The notes under the pieces: model-generated
Database searches by the model: none
What the model was told of the DNA's origin: nothing
The model's input: only the letters and a program-made list of their open reading frames with translations
Translations under genes and position numbers: made by a program
Assembly: GCA_050084515.1 (NCBI GenBank)
Contig: CM114271.1
Coordinates: 39,680,001 to 39,744,000 of the forward strand
Source of the DNA: Blasia pusilla
Lineage: Eukaryota; Marchantiophyta; Marchantiopsida; Blasiales
Length of the DNA: 64,000 bases
Direction of reading: 5' to 3'
Shown: in pieces, positions 24,340-34,552 of the stretch
Numbering within the stretch: the stretch's first letter is position 1
Layout: each line of letters begins with the position of its first letter

Positions 24340-25440
24340 GGTCCTACCAGTTGGGCGTACGAGATGGACGATCGGGATAGAGGACGCGTAGGTTTTTGGG
24401 TGTTGTATGCACTGTAGAGCTACATGACTTCATTGCGGAGTTTAGGAGTTGGTGTGACTCACAGCGGGCAAGGAACTCTAGAGAGTTTAACCCGTTTACA
24501 CCATGGAACGATATGTTCCAGTATTTAGAGGGGGCGCCCACGGACGATGCCCAGGATCGAGATTGAGGCATGGCAACTCTACTATGACCCACACTTTGTG
24601 TCATGGACGGAGCCATTTCCAGATGAGGAGAAGGAGTCAGGAGAGGCTACTTCCTCTTCCACTAGTGATATTTTAGGAGGAGTCACTCGCACTGAAGCAG
24701 TTGCATCGTCTAGTTAGGTTCGTCCCAGGTTCAACCCAATGGTTGAGTTCTTTGCTGAGTTGAGGGCGAGCTACCAAGGGGTACGAACGGAGAAGTTTCG
24801 GAGCATCCATGAATTCTAGAGGCGCTCGGGTGAGAGTTTGCGTGAGGCTTACACTCGCTTGCGCCGGTTGATCAATGTCACTTAGGGGATGACAGAGGCT
24901 CAGGCTATCCAGTCATGGTACGGGATGCTAGATCGGACCCTGCGGACACGGGTGCGGGAGGGGGTGCTCCTTATGAACACCTCCCCTACGTTGAGAGATG
25001 TTTTTAGGACCGCCGAGAACATTGAGCGGAACATGGCGGAGGAGAGCATAGCCACCATGGGTTCTAGGCGAGAGCAATCACGATTGTCTGCACCACCAGT
25101 ACAGCAACGTGGACTCTTAGATAGGTCGACTGTGGCACCACGAGCTCAAGGAGGATACTAGGAGGCCGTGCCATAAAGACCTGCGCCTTCATATGCGGCT
25201 TAGCAGTAGCCGCCTACGATTACTTGTTGGTCATATGGTGGAGCCCATCATCAACGCGACTCCACTCGTCAGGGTTACGGACATGTGTCTTAGCATGGAG
25301 GAGGAGATGGTGCTGCACCATGAGGTTATCAGTGTGACTATTTTTAGAGGTATGATCATACACGCGCCAAGTGTTTCAATTTACACCTTGAGTTACATCC
25401 GGACCAAGGGCCAAAGAGGGCACAAGAGCGAGTAGCCGGT
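24340..25440 (+). pseudogene. Element A gag, broken
   Basis: Capsid-like sequence aligned with element B gag, with the best open part at 24,889-25,161 (contains ENIERNMAEE). Near 25,335-25,370 a zinc knuckle is readable as C-x2-(C replaced)-x4-H-x4-C. One position is a TAG stop, as are the Gln-like positions before RRSGESL and before GMTEAQ. It would package element RNA if intact. Confidence 0.75.
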
Positions 25441-25628
25441 CCGGGTGGGCTAGAGATCGTGCACCAAGTGGTCTCGTTGGGAGACAAGGAGCTGGAGTTG
25501 CCCGACAAGATGGTAGAGGTGCCCGTGGAGGAGGTAGAGTCCCACCACCTAGACGCATTGAGGGAGACGCCAAGCGTGAGGCTGGGATGGTTGCTCAGAT
25601 ACAGTAGCTACAAGACTAGATTGTCGCT

Positions 25629-26660
25629 ATGGCATTGAGGTTACCCGATGCCGGATTCGTGGCATCGACATCATATGGAGCAGCCAGAGATATGGAGGAT
25701 CCTAGTTGGATGTGCGGGGTTGCCCAGATGGAGGCCGCCGCAATTGTGACACATAGAGTAGCCGCAAAGTTGGATCCACAGCGAGGGAAAGCCAGGAAAC
25801 AGTCCAGGCTTCCTCAGTCTTTCACGTTGTCCAAGGTGATCAGGACCCACCCTGATCACAGTTCTTGGAAAGTTGGTGATGTTGTTGGTGTGCAGGCATG
25901 GAGGGCAATGGGAGAAGCAAGTGCGACGACTCCTATGGCTGATGCTCAGGAGTGGCATGTGTCAAGCACATTGTTGGGGGCTGCCATCGTTGTGAATCGC
26001 GCTCCTTTATTTTCTGCTTCGATGTTATGACATTGGGAGGTACATCCGTCGAGATTTTTTGGTTGGCCGCTACCCTATATGAGCGTGGAGTTGGAGTTCT
26101 TGCATCATGTTCACATGTGATTGTAGAGGAGGTGATGGACCTGCCCTTGGAGCGGATGCTCGGGCCGTCCACGTCATATTCATGGCAGGCTGCGGTTGCT
26201 AGGATGGCGGAGATGCCCGCTAGACCCGCGATAGAGCGTGCCATGGCTTCTCCTGTTGTTGTGTTGTTGGATAACCGGGGAGAGGTCTTCTAGTTGGTGA
26301 GTCACGGAAGTAGAGATTTTAGTCCGCAACGCGTCTTGTTGGATTCAAGAGCGCAACCCCTGATATTGGGGAACGCGTCATTCAGAGGATTGGGCTTGAC
26401 GAGAGCCGATGTGGAGCGTTGTCCATTCCGGATATAGACATCCTTGGGTGGAGCGAATACCACACAGTATATCATCTGACAAGAAGTCGTGATGAGGATT
26501 CGCCCAAGACATCCTACAGATGAGTCTGTGGTGCGAGCCAAAGCGATATTGACTAATGCAAAGTCCCATGACGTCTTGGTTGGTGGAGCAGTGTTATACC
26601 CGATGGGGTTTTCCCTGGATTACTGGGAGGAGTCAGCGTCCTACAAACCAGGATGGTAGT
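25629..26660 (+). pseudogene. Element A retroviral-type aspartic protease region, broken
   Basis: Aligns with the protease region of element B. The active-site block reads QRVLLDSRAQPLILG, so the family DSG is changed to DSR. The downstream block HDVLVGGAVLYPMGFSLDYW is preserved. TAG stops interrupt the frame, for example after RGEVF. If intact it would cut the polyprotein. Confidence 0.75.
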
Positions 26661-26984
26661 TAGGCGATGGGCGCTTTAGCTCATTACCCATTCGATTCAT
26701 AGATGCAGTGATCGAGCGACGGCCAGGAGAGATGGCGACCTTAGTAGCATTTAGCAATGCAATTACTTGGCCTGGTGATTTGAATGAGGGACATGTCCAT
26801 GCAGAGGATACTCCCGTTCCTGACATTTCTATGGAGAGGAGTGTCATGGTAGCTGCATCATTCCATGGAGGAGAGGTGCCGCTTTTGGGCTTGACTGAGG
26901 AGCTCCGACGCTTAGCCACTGACCATGTGCAGACCACGTCACTATAGTGTGACGGGTCAGAGGAACCCTAGGTATGCAGGAGTG

Positions 26985-28010
26985 ATGCTATGACCCCTTT
27001 GGACACCATCCCAATTGTGTGGTGCATCCCAAAGGAGGATATTCGGGTGTTGGATCTCTTTAGGGGGATTAGCATTGGGTTAGTTGTTGTTTTGGACGTT
27101 GGAGTGCGCGTGCAGCAGTACTTGTATGTGGAGATTGATGATGTTGCAAGGCGCGCTTCACTTCACCATGTGGCGTTGTTATGCCTCCGTTTTCCTGACT
27201 TATTGTCTGCATCCGCCATTTAGGATTACCAGAGTTCTCTACCAAGGGATATTTTATTTTTGGGGGCGCGAGACTTGGAGCGGGTAGGGACCATAGACTT
27301 AGTCATTGCTTGTTGGCCATGCCGGGGCCAATTGAGTGTTGGATGAGGTAGCGGGTTAGTTGACACTTGGTCCAGGTTTTTTTGGGAGATGATGCGGATC
27401 TTGCGACATTTACATGAGCATCAACCTCGTTCTCCAGCATACATTTTGAAGAATGTGCCAATTTTGGGCGATTCGAGGTCGCGCGTGATGACGAGTGCAC
27501 ATCAGGTGCGTGCATAGATCGGCCCGGAATGTTGTTAGATGCGGTGAGTGTAGGTTCTAGAGCACACCGCCCGCGTCTTTGGTGGTCCAACTTGGTACCA
27601 CATGAGGTGTTGCGGAGGGCTTATGCGAGAGTAGAGCGTCCCTCTGATTTGTTGGTGGATTCTATATTGGATCCGGGCCGTCAATCACATGCAGTGAGGC
27701 ACGATGACTGTGATCAACAGGATTGGCATGCCACGAGCAGCCTTTCCCACATTGGTGAGTTTTCCCGCTTCCTATGCATTCAAGGAGGCCGGACCTGGCT
27801 TGGTTTGGGATTACCAGATACAGAGGTTGATGGAGCCCAACGCTAATGAGCGAGAGCGACCGATGGGATTCCCCACAGGAGTAATGGCAATATCGTCACT
27901 ATAGGAGATATCACGACGTCATGTCTTGGGTCAAGCGATGGACTTGAACTGCTTAACATGGATTTTCAGCTTAGAAGTAGCTGAGCAACATCGTTTGAGG
28001 ATGCGACAGA
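26985..28010 (+). pseudogene. Element A C5-cytosine DNA methyltransferase (DNMT3-like), broken
   Basis: Methyltransferase motifs in canonical order. Motif I is VLDLFRGISIGLVVVL (usually DLFGG). Motif IV is VIACWPCRGQ with the catalytic Cys at about 27,341. Motif VI is ILKNVPILGDSR (usually ENV). Motif VIII-like is GSRAHRPRLWWSNL. Motif IX/X-like sequence is ANERERPMGFPTGV, then the LGQAMDLN block. The order I-IV-VI-VIII-X separates it from rearranged DRM enzymes and resembles DNMT3. Element B is inserted at 28,010/28,011; the reading continues at 37,481 (QITKVALVSPIPTETVEALA) and aligns with the B copy. It lies in the polyprotein between protease and RT. Confidence 0.85.
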
Positions 28011-28145
28011 TGTCGTGCGCATACATATCGCTACACAACATACATCGCTCGTCACATCTACACCACACAACACCGATCTTCCCCACACACGGGTTGATCC
28101 ACACATGTACAAAAATCAACTCATACATATACATGGAGATCACAC
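28011..28145 (-). repeat. Element B, B2 terminal segment
   Basis: About 95% identical by eye to B1 at 28,630-28,766. The outer end TGTCGTGCGC (plus strand) abuts the target duplication CAGA. On the element strand it ends ...GCGCACGACA. Confidence 0.88.
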
Positions 28146-28627
28146 AACAAAAATAAAGAGTAGTAAAAACGGCACACCCGGCCTAAAACTCCACTCCTCA
28201 ATCTACATCGGCATATCGAGCCTCGTCCACCCTGTGCTATCAAGGAATCCGGACGTTAGCACCCTAGTCCTAGCTCACACACATACAAGGGAGGCGCTCC
28301 AATGGCCCAACATGAGAAAGATGGCTTAGAAAGCCATCTTCCTCTCTTATATAGGGTTGGGAAGAGCCAAAAGGCTCTTCCCCTAAAAATAGTCCTTCCC
28401 TTGGTAACCTGCGCGCACAAGTGACCAGGGGCGGGTGACCTGGTCAACAAGTCACCCGGCTGTAAAAGACCTCAATATGACATTTGTCAGGAACGACGTT
28501 CCTGACACAATGGACCTATCCTCAACCTCATCCGACACCGTGGGACAAAGTTACACTCAAGATAGTCCGCTGGCTCCTACGCCCTATCCACGATAGATCT
28601 CGGCCTATCGGCTACTCAGATGTGACA
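28146..28627 (-). repeat. Element B, A2 internal segment
   Basis: 482 bases matching A1 at 36,995-37,480 with small indels, for example around 28,245 against 37,100. It carries a TATATAGGG promoter-like block in the plus-strand text near 28,350 and inverted GAAAGATGGC/GCCATCTTCC and AGAGCC/GGCTCT blocks. A putative start site cannot be fixed from sequence alone. Confidence 0.85.
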
Positions 28628-28629
28628 AT

Positions 28630-28766
28630 TGTCGTGCACATACATATCGCTACACAACATACATCGCTCGTCACATCTACACTACACAACACCGATCTTC
28701 CCCAAACATGGGTCGATCCACACATGTACAAAAATCAACTCATACATATATATGGAGATCACACAA
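28630..28766 (-). repeat. Element B, B1 internal segment
   Basis: The second copy of the B segment. It begins (element strand) directly after the purine tract at 28,776-28,767 and ends directly before A2, separated by AT: the junction reads GACAATTGTC, a perfect 10-base palindrome. Confidence 0.85.
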
Positions 28767-28776
28767 CCGCCCCCCT
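28767..28776 (-). promoter_or_regulatory. Element B polypurine tract
   Basis: AGGGGGGCGG on the element strand, immediately before B1. Equivalent tracts precede the B-type segment in A (AGGGAGG, 41,004-41,010) and in C (AGGGGGTCGA, 19,978-19,987). This is the likely plus-strand primer site of reverse transcription. Confidence 0.75.
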
Positions 28777-28843
28777 AGCTGGTAGTTGGATCCCCCCAAC
28801 TCCAGATAGAAAATATCACATCTCTCTCACATGACCTACTACT

Positions 28844-29290
28844 CTATACACATCTCGGACACATCCATCGTCTCGTGGGAACCACATCAAGAGGGGGGGT
28901 CAGACATGACATATGCCACCCTCGAGAACAACCATCACATACCAACATGGTGGCTGCACCCCTCGCAGATCCGCACAACATACACCTCAAGCCTGCAAGT
29001 ACCACTGCCAAGATCGGATCCACCGTCCCATCTACGCTCGGAAGATGACATGGTGCACAATTGCGCATATGATCCTTCCAAACCATACCATCCCGTCCCT
29101 CCAACATGAGGACTCCGGTCGGTAATACCTCGCGCACATGTAGGATCGTGCACCCTGCAGTGACATCTAGCGTCGTGGGTGCCGCCTGCTGTAAATACAC
29201 GTAATCTCCAGGATGAAACCTCCTAATCCCTGGACGATAACCTCCTCCACGAATGGTCGCGTACCTCAATGTATCTCTATCTTTGGGCAA
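28844..29290 (-). CDS. Element B integrase C-terminus with PHD finger
   Basis: 148-codon open frame. The first part (about residues 1-85) is an integrase C-terminal domain: FHPGDYVYLQ, then GVLMLEGRDGMVWKDH and NCAPCHLPSVDGT. Residues about 103-148 are a PHD finger: [20 protein letters not shown], then RRWMCPRC, giving all eight C4HC3 zinc ligands (C-C-C-C-H-C-C-C) and the usual Trp before the last pair. PHD fingers read histone H3 tails. In chromoviruses a chromodomain sits at this place, so the PHD may guide integration. Stop at the window-low end, close to the PPT. Confidence 0.85.
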   Translation of the reverse strand: MPKDRDTLRYATIRGGGYRPGIRRFHPGDYVYLQQAAPTTLDVTAGCTILHVREVLPTGVLMLEGRDGMVWKDHMRNCAPCHLPSVDGTVDPILAVVLAGLRCMLCGSARGAATMLVCDGCSRGWHMSCLTPPLDVVPTRRWMCPRCV

Positions 29291-30417
29291 TAGCTAAGTT
29301 CTCAAAGGCCATAGGCATAACTCTACGAAAAACTTCTGCCCTCTGAGAACATGCTTGTACCCACACATCTGGATCATCAAGATCTAACACCTCCGCCATG
29401 TCACGTCGAATCGCTGCACGTAAATCTGGCTCTCTCCCAAAGAGCAAAAAGTACGGTGAAAATGACGCCAAGGATGCTTGCCGACTAAAGCGATAACCCA
29501 TAGCCAACCATGGCAATTATAGGTCCCACTCCCTCAACTGTCCCCGCTACAAGCCATACTTGCGCAATCCTCTCTTCACCGTCTGTACCACTCTCTCCGC
29601 CAACCCATCCGCCTCAGGATGATCTCTGGATGTGGTGCGGTGATCTATCAGCGCCTGATCACACAAGGCCTAAAATCTCCCCTGAACTCGATACCTTGGT
29701 TAGTCAACACCTCCGCCGGTGCACCAAAGTGACTAAGCACACGATCTAGAAACGCATAAGTTGTTCCCTCACTCGCCTTGTCTGGTAGTGGCACCAACTC
29801 TATCCACTTGGAGAAATGCTCCACCATGACCAACACGTACCTATGATGACGCCCCGTCAATGGCAAAGGTCCTGCAAAGTCTAAACTCCACCGATAACCT
29901 AAACCCATAATCGGCAAAGGATGTAACTACGGAGTGGGACCATTGAAGGATGCTCGCACTCTGTCACATACCATACATCTAGCCACAAACTGCTGTACCC
30001 CAGTATGCATGTCGCGCCACCAATACTGAACCTCGAGCAAGTTGTAAGTACGCTTTACTCCGAAATGTCCCAACTCCTCATGGGCATGTCGCACTACACG
30101 TCCTCGCTGGGACGGATGAGGTACCACTCGTATCCTACCATCTCCCCATACCCGCAAAATGTGAACCCCTCCCACCTGAACCTCTTGGCTCTCTGTAGGA
30201 TCCGATCCCGCTCCCTAGCACTAACTGTACTCGCAATGACGCCAGTGCGCAAGAACTCCACAACCTCCACGTCGTCATGGATATCACCTGTCGCCTCCTC
30301 ACTAACCTCCGGATCCAAAGACTCATCATCCAACCCCACCACTGGAGTCATCACCTGTGGCTGACCTGCCATAGTCAACCAACAAAGATAGGCAGATGCA
30401 TGCCAACCGGGCACCAT
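29277..30417 (-). pseudogene. Element B integrase, HHCC and catalytic core, interrupted
   Basis: Zinc-binding N-domain at about 29,927-30,175: HAHEELGHFGVKRT, then ARCMVCDRV (H-H-C-C). Catalytic core at about 29,648-29,917: YRWSLDFAGPLPLTG supplies the first Asp, and EVLTNQG occupies the position of the second, where Asp (LTDQG, as in copy A) has become Asn. A third block lies at 29,277-29,516 (SFSPYFLLFGREPDLRAA). The frame has stops between these blocks. If intact it would join the cDNA to the target; the 4-bp duplications fit a DDE integrase. Confidence 0.85.
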
Positions 30418-30447
30418 CTCCTCATCACTCTCTCCGTGCCATCGAGC

Positions 30448-31023
30448 TCATATGTCATCTCTCTGACTTGGACATGGGTTACGACTCAACCCATCCGCAT
30501 CCTGGTTCAGCCGACATGGCCTATGAACCACCTCAAACTCATACTCCTGTAGTAATAGAGCCCACCTGGAAAGCTTGCCCGTAAGCTTGTCGGACTCCAT
30601 CAACCATCTCAACGGCTGATGATCAGTGATAAGTGTGAAAGGGTTGCCGAATAAATAGCACCTAAAATGTGCCACGGCCCACACTGCAGCCAAGCACTCT
30701 CCCTTGTAGGAGCTGTACTTTGCCTCTGCAATGTTGTTCGATCGGCTCGCGTAAGCCACAACAAACTCCCTCTCCTCGTCATCCCTCTGAGTAAGCACTG
30801 CTCCTAGACCCAACATACTCCAATCCGTATGTAACTGGAATGGGCGACCCCTAACCAGTCTCTGTAAAATGGGTGAGGACGTCAATCTGTCCTTGAGCTC
30901 CTGAAATGCTCGCTCTTGATCATCTCCCCACAACCACACCTGATCAAGTCTCGTCAACAAGGTCAAAGACTTTGCGATCGCACTAAAACCCTTGACATAC
31001 GTCGATAGAAGTTCTTGACCCAA
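30448..31023 (-). CDS. Element B RNase H domain
   Basis: 191-codon frame. RT connection (AFQELKDRLTSSPILQ), then the RNase HI-like domain typical of Ty3/gypsy: FQLHTDWSMLGLGAVLTQ with the first catalytic Asp, AEAKYSSYKGECLAAVWAV with the Glu, FTLITDHQPLRWLM with the second Asp, and WALLLQEYEFEV near the end. Ends in NQDADGLSRNPC. It continues the RT polyprotein, from which a short break separates it. Confidence 0.85.
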   Translation of the reverse strand: MGQELLSTYVKGFSAIAKSLTLLTRLDQVWLWGDDQERAFQELKDRLTSSPILQRLVRGRPFQLHTDWSMLGLGAVLTQRDDEEREFVVAYASRSNNIAEAKYSSYKGECLAAVWAVAHFRCYLFGNPFTLITDHQPLRWLMESDKLTGKLSRWALLLQEYEFEVVHRPCRLNQDADGLSRNPCPSQRDDI

Positions 31024-31041
31024 GAAATGCTCGGACTCGAC

Positions 31042-31782
31042 TCACATCAGAGGGCGTGGAATCTGCGCAATAGCCTCTACCTTTGTCTGCTGAATGCCTA
31101 ACCCACTCGGGTATATGGTGTGTCCCAAGTACTCAATCTGCTCTGAAAGAATGCACTTGCCTGGATGTAACTTCAGTCCATGTAACTGCAATCGCCGAAA
31201 CACCTCCTCCAAGTGTCGCTCATGCTCCTCAACTGTGGAACTGAAGATAAGAATATCATCTATGTAACATCGTACAAAATCCAAACCAGCCAGAATCCTA
31301 TCCATCACTCTCTGAAACTCTGCAGGCGCGTTCTTCAACCCAAATGGTAAGAACCGCCACTGATACAAGCAATCTATCCCCCATAATGTTGTCTTCTCCT
31401 TGTCCTCCAACCTGATAGGAAGCTGATGATAGCCAGCACGGAGATCTAAAGTACTGAAGATCTTTGCATGCCCTATTGCATCAAAGATCTCTTCAAGAGT
31501 AAGCATGGCGTACCGATCTGACCTCGTCTTTCGGTTGATAGGACGGTAATCTCCATACATCCGCCTATCCGTCCAATTGCCATACATATCCTTCTTCGTC
31601 GGCATGATTGTAGCAGATGCATACTCCCCATGTGATAACTCCACAAGTCCTGCCTCCAACAAGTCCTGACATTTGCTCTGAATCAAGGCTCGCTCCATTT
31701 CAGAAATACAGAGGGTCGATTTAAAGATCAGCGTATCACTAGCCAACTCAATCCGTATCCCGGACCCTTCAAGCGTACCCAA
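31042..31782 (-). CDS. Element B reverse transcriptase
   Basis: 246-codon open frame covering the fingers and palm of a Ty3/gypsy RT. Motifs: GLVELSHGEYASATIMPTKK, DYRPINRKT, FSTLDLRAGYHQLPI (first Asp), FLPFGLKNAPAEFQRVMD, RCYIDDILIFS (YIDD catalytic box), LHGLKLHPGKC. Compared with element A, about four to six residues are missing after WGID, a small deletion. In frame with the upstream methyltransferase, so both were one polyprotein. Confidence 0.92.
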   Translation of the reverse strand: MGTLEGSGIRIELASDTLIFKSTLCISEMERALIQSKCQDLLEAGLVELSHGEYASATIMPTKKDMYGNWTDRRMYGDYRPINRKTRSDRYAMLTLEEIFDAIGHAKIFSTLDLRAGYHQLPIRLEDKEKTTLWGIDCLYQWRFLPFGLKNAPAEFQRVMDRILAGLDFVRCYIDDILIFSSTVEEHERHLEEVFRRLQLHGLKLHPGKCILSEQIEYLGHTIYPSGLGIQQTKVEAIAQIPRPLM

Positions 31783-32022
31783 GTCTCTCTCATATCAAGG
31801 CAAAACAACCGACATGCCCTCTCAGAAACCTATGAAATCGCCGTCGCTCTCCTCCTATCAACTTGAGACCTATCACAGGCTCCCAAGTCTCCATCGTGAC
31901 CTCACTCGGACAGGACGCAACCTACGGCTTTGGTTGCTATGTAGCAACCCTAGCCACCTCCGCAAGAGCCACTCCACTCTGACCTCCTACACCATGCTCC
32001 ACATCCGAAAAATGAACATGTG

Positions 32023-33196
32023 CTACTCTAGCCGCCGCACGCACTCTCGCTCGAACGACGTCCCAGAAGTCCATGGGTGCCTATCTCTCCTCGTCTCGCC
32101 CCTAGCCAATGCCTGTACAGACCCTATAGGCAATGGTCCAACTCGTGGACGTGACGGCATGGATGACACTCGCATCCGTCTCTGCTCAGCCATACCTAGG
32201 CTGACTATCCATGTGAGATAGTTGAGGTCCATCGCCTGCCCCAACACCTGTCTCCGTAATGCCTTAGTCATCCCTGGCACCGCCGTAGTACCGGGAGTGA
32301 ACCCCATGGCGCGCTCGCGCTCATCTGCTGTAGGCTCTTCCAATGCTCCAGTCACCTCATCCCAAATCATGCTTGGCCCTCCCTGACGAAAGGCATGGGA
32401 TGCTGGGAAGCTCACCAACGTAGGTAAGGCTGCCCTCAACTCCCCCACCCTATTGGCCATGGCCAACGGTGGTCTATCATCCCGTGTCACCACCTGAGAT
32501 CGACACCGTGAGCCCAAAATAGCATCCACTGTGAGATGTGGTGCTCTCTGGACTCCACCGTATGCTCGACTCAGTACCTCTGATGGTATCAGGTTTGTCC
32601 ACCACAGTCGTGGACGATGGGCACGTGACCCAACTCTCGCTGCATCTAACAACACAGTAGGTCCCAACCAGGACCTCACCTGATGTACACTCGTCATCAC
32701 ACGTGCACGAGTGTCTCCCAACAACGGCACGTTCTCCAAAATGTACGTTGGAGAACATATCTGACTCTCTTGCAAGTGTCGTGCTACTTGCAGCATCTCC
32801 CAAAACATCCCTGACCTCGGATCCTGCAATCCAAATCCTCGGCCAACTGATGAATGACCCTAACATGGCCATCCAGAAATCACCAATGCCAACTCTATCC
32901 AGATCCTACGCCCCCACCATAGAGATGTGGGCGGGTAGTGTATGCTGGTATCCCCGTACTGCAGATACCGATAATAACTCAGGATACCTCTGGACCAATC
33001 TCGCCACGTGACGTAATGATACTCGCCGTGCGATCCCATCTCTCTCCAGATAAAGGTACTGATGCACCCGTATGCCCGCCTGCAATAGTGCAGCCAATCC
33101 GGTGCTAATCCCTCCGAAGAGATCTAACACCCTAACACCCTCCTTTGGGCACTGCCACACAACAGGTGTGGTATCTAGTGGGGTCATCGTCTCCAC
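32023..33196 (-). pseudogene. Element B C5-cytosine DNA methyltransferase (DNMT3-like)
   Basis: Would transfer a methyl group from S-adenosylmethionine to cytosine C5. Motif I is VRVLDLFGGISTGLAALL (about 33,140), followed by a motif II acidic block, YLERDG. Motif IV is VISGWPC then TAG then GHS, with the catalytic Cys intact at about 32,861. DPRSGMFWEML and motif VI YILENVPLLGDTR follow, then GSRAHRPRLWWTNL, TADERERAMGFTPGTT and the LGQAMDLN block. There is a one-base shift near 32,910 and a stop (CAG-type to TAG) right after the catalytic Cys. It is in frame with the protease upstream (one TAG at about 33,220) and the RT downstream. Canonical motif order argues against DRM. No plant chromodomain or BAH typical of CMT or MET1 is seen. 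Confidence 0.88.
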
Positions 33197-33220
33197 TCCA
33201 AGAGCCTGATCGCAACGTGA

Positions 33221-34552
33221 CTATCGCTGCTCTGGGATAAAAACATGACTCCACGCCTGCCTCACGAGGTCGTCGGCACTCCTATGTAGCTCTCGAGTCC
33301 TACCCCATAATGGTGAAGAGGCATCGCCAACATGGGAAGAGACACCCGCCATGGCCTGTCTCTCCGTGGGACTATCCGCTACTAGGACATCCTTTGCATG
33401 TGCGTTCCCCTCCAACAACTCTCTTGGCCATCTAACACTACCTGTGAAAGCCGCCAACGTGGTCACAGACTCGCCTCGTGATCGACCACCTCGTCCCGCA
33501 AATTGCACGGGTAACTGACTCATCCGGTCGTCACCTGACCGATAAGCAACGGTCTCCTCCCAGAAGTCAAGGATGAATCCTAGGGGATATAACACTGTAC
33601 TCCCCACCAACACATCGTACGACTCAGCTGGTGTCGTAATCGCACGTGTGCGCACCATAGCACTATCCGTCGCATGCTCTGGCTGAACTCTGACAACAAT
33701 CTCCTGTCGAGTCATATACTGAGTGGGTGATACGCCCCCAATCGAGGTCTGTATCTAGAAGGGACAAGGCTCAATGTCGGCCTTCCGTAACCCCAACGCT
33801 AAACACGCCACCTTCCCTAACATCAAGGGTTGCGATCCCGAATCAAGAAGGACGCGCTGCGGGTGGTATACTGTCCCCGTCGGACTAACTAAGCGAAATA
33901 CTCTAGCTCGGTTATCCAGTAACACTACTCCATGTGTCACCACTGCTCGCTCTATGGCCGGTCGAGCTGGCATATCTACCAACTTCGTCACCGCCGCATG
34001 CCATGACTCTGTGGGGAACGTCCCAAGCACCGGCTCTGAGGGCAAGTCCACCACCTCCTCAACTACCTCTGAACAAGAAGCAGTCATCTCTCCACGCTCA
34101 CACAACGTGGTGGCCAACCGGAACACCTCAGCTGGTCCAACTCCCAACGTCGCCAACTCTATGGCGGAAAATAGCGGAGTGTGACTCACTCTAGTGGCCA
34201 CCTCCAACACTATGGTCGGCACTGACTCCACTCGAGCCGGCATAGGAGTTGTCACTCCAACTCCTCGTAACGTTGACGTAGGTGCCTGAACTGTAGGCAC
34301 CGCTGGTCGTCGAGGCAACATCGATGGTGTGTGTAGTGCCTCCGATAATGTGAACGACTGTGGAACCCTGGCCTGCCGCCCATCGGTCCCCTCTGGTGGG
34401 TCAATCTCAACTCCACCTCTCGATGGCTCGGTGCCTCTCGCAGCACCCCGAGTCACCACTGCAGCTGCCTCAACCTGGGCTGCACTACACATAAATCCCA
34501 TACTGGAGAGATCCTCACTCAGGTCAGGGTAGGAGGTAGAAACTGGTGTCAC
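33221..34552 (-). pseudogene. Element B aspartic protease region
   Basis: Pepsin-like retroviral protease with active-site block QRVLLDSGSQPLMLG (Asp-Ser-Gly) near 33,830, followed by ACLALGLRKADIE. After an in-frame break at about 33,755 the second lobe reads DVLVGSTVLYPLGFILDFW (about 33,590). The upstream 200 residues are a Pro/Ala/Val-rich linker; the downstream about 100 residues lead into the methyltransferase in the same frame. Confidence 0.8.

Noticed and set aside
28011-28766. Reading B2-A2-B1 as one ordinary 756-bp LTR
   Set aside because: The other end (36,995-37,480) has only segment A, and the target duplication sits at its outer edge. The same holds for element A, so a normal LTR pair does not fit.
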